Part shown: positions 5,934 through 8,932 of the stretch, in pieces | Numbering within the stretch: position 1 is the stretch's first letter | Layout: each line of letters opens with the position of its first letter | Source: Treponema sp. UBA4307 | GTDB lineage: Bacteria > Spirochaetota > Spirochaetia > Treponematales > Treponemataceae | Assembly (NCBI GenBank): GCA_002394685.1 | Contig: DGUP01000031.1 | Coordinates: forward strand, 1 to 8,932 | Reading direction: 5' to 3' | Length of the DNA: 8,932 nucleotides | Position numbers and translations under genes: made by a program | Notes under the pieces: model-generated | Told to the model about the DNA's origin: nothing | Databases searched by the model: none | The model's input: only the letters and a program-made list of their open reading frames with translations

Positions 5934-6071
5934 TGGAGCTGATCGGACTTGAACCGACTACCTCTACAATTTGTTTAACGATAGTTTATAAAAAAATAGT
6001 CCAGTGGACTGTTTTTTTATAAACTGTCTATCAAGGGATTGTAGCGCTCTAGCCAGGTGAGCTACAGCCCC
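5934..6071 (-). tRNA. tRNA-Ala-like gene interrupted in the anticodon loop
   Basis: Reading leftward: acceptor GGGGCTG pairs with CAGCTCC, including a G3-U70 wobble, the hallmark of tRNA-Ala, and A73 follows. T8 A9, D stem GCTC/GAGC with GG in a nine-base loop, anticodon stem CTACA/TGTAG, variable loop AGGTA, T stem GTCGG/CCGAT and loop TTCAAGT all fit. CCA is not encoded. The anticodon loop (6039-5969) has 71 bases instead of 7, so 64 extra bases are inserted exactly there. Joining the ends leaves several possible loops, none with a clear Ala anticodon (NGC). Bases 15 and 48 are C and A, so the usual Levitt contact is lost, which suggests relaxed constraint. Either a disrupted pseudo-tRNA or a tRNA with an undescribed small insert. 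Confidence 0.75.
5983..6025. repeat. palindromic insert in tRNA anticodon loop, terminator-like
   Basis: Arms of 21 bp (5983-6003 and 6005-6025) around one central base match at 20 positions; the exception is T5997 opposite G6011, a wobble in rightward RNA. The core AGTCC-AGT-GGACT is flanked by A7 on one side and T7 on the other, the look of a bidirectional intrinsic terminator. A second pairing, GATAG (6032-6028) with CTATC (5984-5980), extends the stem. No obvious target duplication is visible at the insert edges. Confidence 0.8.
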
Positions 6072-6075
6072 GATG

Positions 6076-6081
6076 ATTATA
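6076..6081 (-). promoter_or_regulatory. -10 box of the tRNA-like gene
   Basis: TATAAT reads leftward four bases before G1 of the tRNA, so transcription would start at or next to the mature 5' end. No good -35 is present at 16-18 bases; the 6083-6118 inverted repeat covers that region. Confidence 0.5.
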
Positions 6082-6082
6082 T

Positions 6083-6118
6083 AAACCAGTTTTTAAGCTT
6101 CAGTTTCAGAACTGGTTT
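6083..6118. repeat. inverted repeat AAACCAGTT...AACTGGTTT
   Basis: Perfect 9-bp arms (6083-6091, 6110-6118) with an 18-base loop overlap the region just upstream of the tRNA -10 box. It could be an operator for the tRNA promoter or a weak rightward terminator (TTTCTTT follows). Confidence 0.5.
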
Positions 6119-6132
6119 CTTTAAATTGCGAT

Positions 6133-6165
6133 GTTTAAAACAGCACTATTTGTGCTATTTAAAAC
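6133..6165. repeat. imperfect hairpin around AGCAC-TATTT-GTGCT
   Basis: Fourteen-base arms (6133-6146, 6152-6165) pair at 12 positions with a five-base loop. Leftward, it lies between the MazG-like gene and the tRNA-like gene and may serve as a secondary terminator or processing site. Confidence 0.45.
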
Positions 6166-6170
6166 TCGAC

Positions 6171-6203
6171 GACTTGTTCAATAACGAAGTCATTGAACAA
6201 GTC
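6171..6203 (-). terminator. hairpin just after the MazG-like gene
   Basis: GACTTGTTCAAT and ATTGAACAAGTC are perfect 12-bp arms around a nine-base loop, seven bases past the stop at 6211. The following leftward sequence, GTCGAGTTTT, has only a short, displaced U run, so termination efficiency is uncertain. Confidence 0.5.
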
Positions 6204-6210
6204 AATTATA

Positions 6211-6531
6211 TCACAATTCAGTATATTTTTTATTGCTTCCCTTCGCTTTTTCTACGGGATATTTTGCTTCGTTCATCGTCATTTTCATGTTGATAATTTC
6301 ATCTTCATCCAAGTCGAGCTTATCCAGCAGATTCCGGCAGTACACCATAACATCAGCGAGTTCTTCTTTTACGTGCTGCAAATCATAATCTTTATCTGAC
6401 CACTGAAAGCATTCCAAAAGCTCATTTGCCTCAATCGAGATGGATTTTGCAAGATTTGCCGGAGTGTGGAACTGATCCCAGTCGCGGTCTGCGGTGAATT
6501 TTCTGATTCTGTTTATTGTTTGTTCTGTCAT
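6211..6531 (-). CDS. MazG-like nucleotide pyrophosphohydrolase (dCTPase/RS21-C6 type)
   Basis: This 106-residue all-alpha protein matches single-domain MazG-superfamily enzymes that hydrolyse NTPs or dNTPs to the monophosphate and pyrophosphate, cleaning or limiting the nucleotide pool. FTADRDWDQFHTPANLAKS (12-30) is typical of the RS21-C6/dCTP pyrophosphatase branch. The metal site is visible as Glu34-x2-Glu37 (IEANELLECFQW) and Glu57-x2-Asp60 (EELADVMVY). The length is normal and the protein is complete. No Shine-Dalgarno precedes the ATG; the bases are ATAAAAAAAAT, and a TATAAA (6543-6538) ends six bases before the ATG, so a leaderless message is possible although no good -35 is seen. Substrate cannot be told from sequence. 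Small MazG enzymes are found both as housekeeping genes and in defence or phage regions. Confidence 0.9.
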   Translation of the reverse strand: MTEQTINRIRKFTADRDWDQFHTPANLAKSISIEANELLECFQWSDKDYDLQHVKEELADVMVYCRNLLDKLDLDEDEIINMKMTMNEAKYPVEKAKGSNKKYTEL

Positions 6532-6645
6532 ATTTTTTTTATAGCGTAATTATTCAACTTTTGCACTACATAAAGAAACTTCCGTGGTCATTTTTATCAC
6601 TGTTTTGGAATTTTTGCATAAATCTCCCTTACAGTTCATTGTATT

Positions 6646-6662
6646 TTTAAACTAACAGTTTA
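6646..6662. promoter_or_regulatory. palindromic operator upstream of BRO-N gene (copy 1)
   Basis: TTTAAACTAACAGTTTA contains TAAACT-AAC-AGTTTA, perfect 6-bp arms with a 3-bp centre. An identical 17-mer occurs at 7665-7681 before the next gene. The shared, symmetric site suggests one dimeric regulator controls both. Confidence 0.65.
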
Positions 6663-6668
6663 ATTCTT

Positions 6669-6710
6669 TTATTCTCCTTTTGTTTGATTATGACACCTAT
6701 AGGAGAATAA
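6669..6710 (+). promoter_or_regulatory. hairpin that can sequester the BRO-N ribosome binding site
   Basis: TTATTCTCCT (6669-6678) is a perfect complement of AGGAGAATAA (6701-6710) across a 22-base loop. The right arm contains the Shine-Dalgarno AGGAG (6701-6705), seven bases before the TTG start. If the message begins upstream of 6669, this stem would hide the site and limit translation. Confidence 0.55.
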
Positions 6711-6711
6711 C

Positions 6712-7560
6712 TTGGATCAACCTAATTCGATAAAATTATTTAAAGAGAATAATATCCGCTACGTCTGGGATGAAGAAAAAGAAGACTGGTACTTTTCTGT
6801 TTTGGATCTAATTTCTTTTTTGACAGATTGTTATAATCTTGAAGAATACATAAAAGAAATACTTTCTCGTGATGAAGGTTTAAGGCTTAGTTGGAATACA
6901 ATATGTATCCCAGTTCAGATGCCAGAAGATGACGGAAAGTCACATGAAGTTCTATCCGTAAATACACAAGGTTTATTCCGTATCATTCAATCAGTTCCTT
7001 CAATAAAAGCAGAACCGTTTAAAAACTTTCTTGCAGAAATGGGAGCAGAACGCTTAAATCAAATGCAGAATCCAGCACTTTCTATAAAACAGGCACTTCA
7101 GGATTATCGAAGAAAGGGATATTCGGATGACTGGATAAATATGCGTTTAAATTCGATTGAAATTAAAAAGGAACTTACCGATCAATGGAACGTTCATAAT
7201 GTAAAAGATCCTTTACAACATGATGTACTGACAGATGTAATTTGTAAAACCTGGTCCGGCAAAACTGTAAAAGAATACAAAAAATTTAAAGGTCTGAAAA
7301 AAGAATCTTTGGAAGATAACATGACAAATATTGAAATGGTTTTGAACATGCTGGCTGAAGTTTCTGCATCCAGTATTACTGCAGCAAAGAATCCTCAAAC
7401 TTTTGAAGAAAATGTGCAATGTGCTATTAGTGGTGGAAGTGTTGCCGCTGTTGCCCGTCAAAGTCTGGAAAAGGAATTAGGCCACAGTGTTATTTCTTCG
7501 TTAAATACGAAAGCTTCCATTTCGGAACAAACAGATATTAAAAAACTAGATGTTGATTAA
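6712..7560 (+). CDS. BRO-N domain protein (phage antirepressor-like)
   Basis: The start is TTG at 6712, chosen because AGGAG lies seven bases upstream and the conserved domain begins right after it. The N-terminal 7-115 is a BRO-N domain: IRYVWDEEKEDWYFSVLDLISFLTD, then GLFRIIQSVPSIKAEPFKNFLAEMGAERL. The second half (120-265: SIKQALQDYRRKGYSDDWINMRL, EIKKELTDQW, TKTWSGKT-like segment, LKKESLEDNMTNIEMVLNMLAE) is the conserved C-terminal part of the large bacterial BRO family. BRO-N domains bind DNA and occur in phage antirepressors and in mobile or chromosomal islands; the role of these long forms is not settled. The 282 residues are about full length. Expression seems doubly controlled: by a palindromic operator and by a ribosome-site hairpin. 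Confidence 0.88.
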   Translation: MDQPNSIKLFKENNIRYVWDEEKEDWYFSVLDLISFLTDCYNLEEYIKEILSRDEGLRLSWNTICIPVQMPEDDGKSHEVLSVNTQGLFRIIQSVPSIKAEPFKNFLAEMGAERLNQMQNPALSIKQALQDYRRKGYSDDWINMRLNSIEIKKELTDQWNVHNVKDPLQHDVLTDVICKTWSGKTVKEYKKFKGLKKESLEDNMTNIEMVLNMLAEVSASSITAAKNPQTFEENVQCAISGGSVAAVARQSLEKELGHSVISSLNTKASISEQTDIKKLDVD

Positions 7561-7664
7561 TTATCAGTTGGAAACTGCAAATCTGGGGGACTGGTTGAAG
7601 TTCTTTTGAATAGATACCGGTGCATTTTTATTTTCAGATGAAGAGAAGCTCCTGTAAAAACGAA

Positions 7665-7681
7665 TTTAAACTAACAGTTTA
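7665..7681. promoter_or_regulatory. palindromic operator upstream of RhuM gene (copy 2)
   Basis: This 17-mer is identical to the one at 6646-6662 and lies 36 bases before the RhuM ATG. The rest of the 157-base gap shows no gene or strong terminator. It indicates a separate, co-regulated promoter for RhuM rather than simple readthrough. Confidence 0.65.
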
Positions 7682-7717
7682 TATCTTTTCCTAAAAAGCA
7701 TAAGTAAACTTACTAGT

Positions 7718-8554
7718 ATGACTTCAAATCGTAATGCTATAGCTGATTATCTTTCTTACACACTCATTTCCACAGGCGAGAACATTAATCTCCATTTTAT
7801 TGATAATGAAATCTGGGCCACACTAAATCAGATCTCAAAGATTTATGGTGAAGAAGAAAATACAACACAGACAATTATTAAAAACATTTTTGAGAATGAT
7901 GATTTTGAATTTGAGGACTTTTCAAAACAAATAGGTGGCACTACTTTTTATGCCTTTGATATTATTATCCAGGTCGGATTCAAAGTAAAAAATCAGAATG
8001 CGCTCCGATTCAGACAATGGTCAACTAAGCTTCTTTCTGAATATCTTATCAAAGGATTTGCACTGGATGACACTCGGCTTAAGAATTGCGGTCAGGTTTT
8101 CGATGATGATTATTTTAAAAGAGTTCAGGAAGAGTATGCAGAAATTGCCTTATCCAAACGCTCTTTTATTCAGAAAATTACAGATTTATTTGCAACAGCT
8201 TATGATTATGACAATTTAAGTTTTATTGCAAATCAGTTCTTTGAAAGTATGGCTCGTAAGAAAAATTTAATTGAACTTTCAACAGGAAATGAAATAATTG
8301 ATTTTTATCTGCAACTTGGAGAACAAAAAACTTCTGCAAAAATCCCTTTAACAATGGAAGACTGGATTTATTATTTTAAGCCGATTCTAGATTCAGAAAA
8401 TGAAGCAGATTCAAAATCAAGGATTAACAACGGCTATTATTTCAATCAACCTGCATATTTCGAAAGATTATCTTTAAATGCAGACGATAATTCAAACTTT
8501 CCACATTATAATGATGAGCTTTTTGAAATAACAAAAATAAAGAGGTCAAAATGA
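7718..8554 (+). CDS. RhuM-family protein
   Basis: The N-terminal 170 residues match the RhuM (virulence RhuM) family, first noted on Salmonella pathogenicity island 3 and widespread near mobile and restriction genes. Landmarks are EIWATLNQISKIYG (31-44), IKNIFE (54-59), TTFYAFDIIIQVGFKVKNQNALRFRQWSTKLLSEYLIKGFALDDTRLKN (75-123) and FIQKITDLFATAYDYD (150-165). The family is thought to be DNA-associated; its function is unproven. The usual C-terminal segment (FFA-VQNKLH-A with a following YERAD-type motif) is not recognisable; residues 175-278 diverge, so this is a variant tail. No Shine-Dalgarno precedes the ATG. The stop overlaps the next gene by four bases (ATGA), indicating coupling. Confidence 0.85.
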   Translation: MTSNRNAIADYLSYTLISTGENINLHFIDNEIWATLNQISKIYGEEENTTQTIIKNIFENDDFEFEDFSKQIGGTTFYAFDIIIQVGFKVKNQNALRFRQWSTKLLSEYLIKGFALDDTRLKNCGQVFDDDYFKRVQEEYAEIALSKRSFIQKITDLFATAYDYDNLSFIANQFFESMARKKNLIELSTGNEIIDFYLQLGEQKTSAKIPLTMEDWIYYFKPILDSENEADSKSRINNGYYFNQPAYFERLSLNADDNSNFPHYNDELFEITKIKRSK

Positions 8555-8932
8555 AAGAAGCCGATTTTATTGATTACTCAATGCAAATGCATTCAATGTC
8601 TCCAGAACAGAAGCTTCTTTTCTTGAAAGAACTTGTAGACAGCATGCAGAAAAATTATAAAAAGCCAGGCTTTATTGTTACTTCTCAAGAAGAACTTGAG
8701 CAAAAGCTGGAAGAAAGCTTTCAATCTCTTGAAAAAGAGAAACAGGAAGATGAACTCATCAGTACCTGGAAAGATAAAAATCTGGACCATTATGATTCAT
8801 CAACACAAGTAGAAATCTTAAAGATTCGCCTGAAGCTGCAGGAACGTTTATTAAAACTTAGTAAAATAGGATTTAAGGATTCAGACTTATTTTGCAAACC
8901 AATTCAAGAAAAAATAAATCGGCTTCCAAAAT
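8551..8932 (+). CDS. hypothetical coiled-coil-rich protein, truncated by window end
   Basis: ATG at 8551 overlaps the RhuM stop (ATGA), with GAGG five bases upstream. The frame stays open for 127 codons to the window edge. It begins MKEADFIDYSMQMHSMSPEQ and is rich in Glu, Lys and Leu, with probable coiled coil at about 50-70 (LEQKLEESFQSLEKEKQED) and a second helical stretch from about 88 (VEILKIRLKLQERLLKLSK). No signal peptide, membrane segment or catalytic motif is seen. I do not recognise the family. Tight coupling to RhuM suggests the two products work together; the C-terminus outside the window may show the function. Confidence 0.75.
   Translation, partial: MKEADFIDYSMQMHSMSPEQKLLFLKELVDSMQKNYKKPGFIVTSQEELEQKLEESFQSLEKEKQEDELISTWKDKNLDHYDSSTQVEILKIRLKLQERLLKLSKIGFKDSDLFCKPIQEKINRLPK

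Noticed and set aside
5969..6039. Group I intron or archaeal-type bulge-helix-bulge intron in the tRNA
   Set aside because: Seventy-one bases are far too short for a group I core, and the internal loops (5 and 9 bases) do not match the 3-4-3 bulge-helix-bulge pattern.
1..8932. CRISPR array, rRNA, insertion sequence or transposase
   Set aside because: No regularly spaced repeats, no rRNA-like conserved segments and no transposase-like protein are visible on either strand.

Overview
The window is AT-rich bacterial accessory DNA. It has short intergenic gaps, clear Shine-Dalgarno sites on about half of the genes, and a gene set typical of host-associated anaerobes: HipBA toxin-antitoxin, an AAA/nuclease ATPase, a macro domain protein, a MazG-like pyrophosphohydrolase, BRO-N and RhuM. 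The style of the membrane protein at 2029-2769 and the gene mix suggest a spirochaete such as Treponema. This is an inference without a phylogenetic marker, and a Clostridia-type host cannot be excluded.

Layout. 1-42 may be the 3' end of a rightward gene. 240-1723 (minus) is a complete hipBA operon with two inverted TTCCCG-N2-CGGGAA boxes; one box lies between the -35 and -10 of a promoter that appears to give a leaderless hipB mRNA. 1874-2943 (minus) is a compact three-gene operon: a 52-residue single-helix protein, a 246-residue membrane-anchored protein with a Cys-rich N-terminus and a papain/transglutaminase-like C-terminus, and a 50-residue peptide. 3014-3424 (minus) is a 5'-eroded gene remnant. 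3599-5428 (plus) is a fused ATPase/nuclease behind a large inverted repeat. 5423-6531 (minus) holds, in transcription order, a MazG-like enzyme, three hairpins, a tRNA-Ala-like gene whose anticodon loop is interrupted by a 64-nt palindromic insertion, and a macro domain gene starting one base after the tRNA body. 6646-8932 (plus) is a phage/plasmid-accessory stretch: BRO-N and RhuM genes with the same 17-bp palindrome upstream of each, then an unknown coiled-coil-rich gene that runs off the end.

The most unusual feature is the interrupted tRNA next to the macro domain gene. Bacterial tRNA introns are normally group I introns several times longer than this insert. Here a near-perfect hairpin with A7/T7 flanks sits exactly in the anticodon loop, while acceptor, D, anticodon and T stems all still pair. 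It is either a small mobile palindrome that killed a tRNA or an unrecognised processed insertion; the lost 15-48 contact favours a decaying gene. Other points of interest are a ribosome-site-sequestering hairpin before the BRO-N gene and the uncharacterised membrane operon, two of whose genes are very short.
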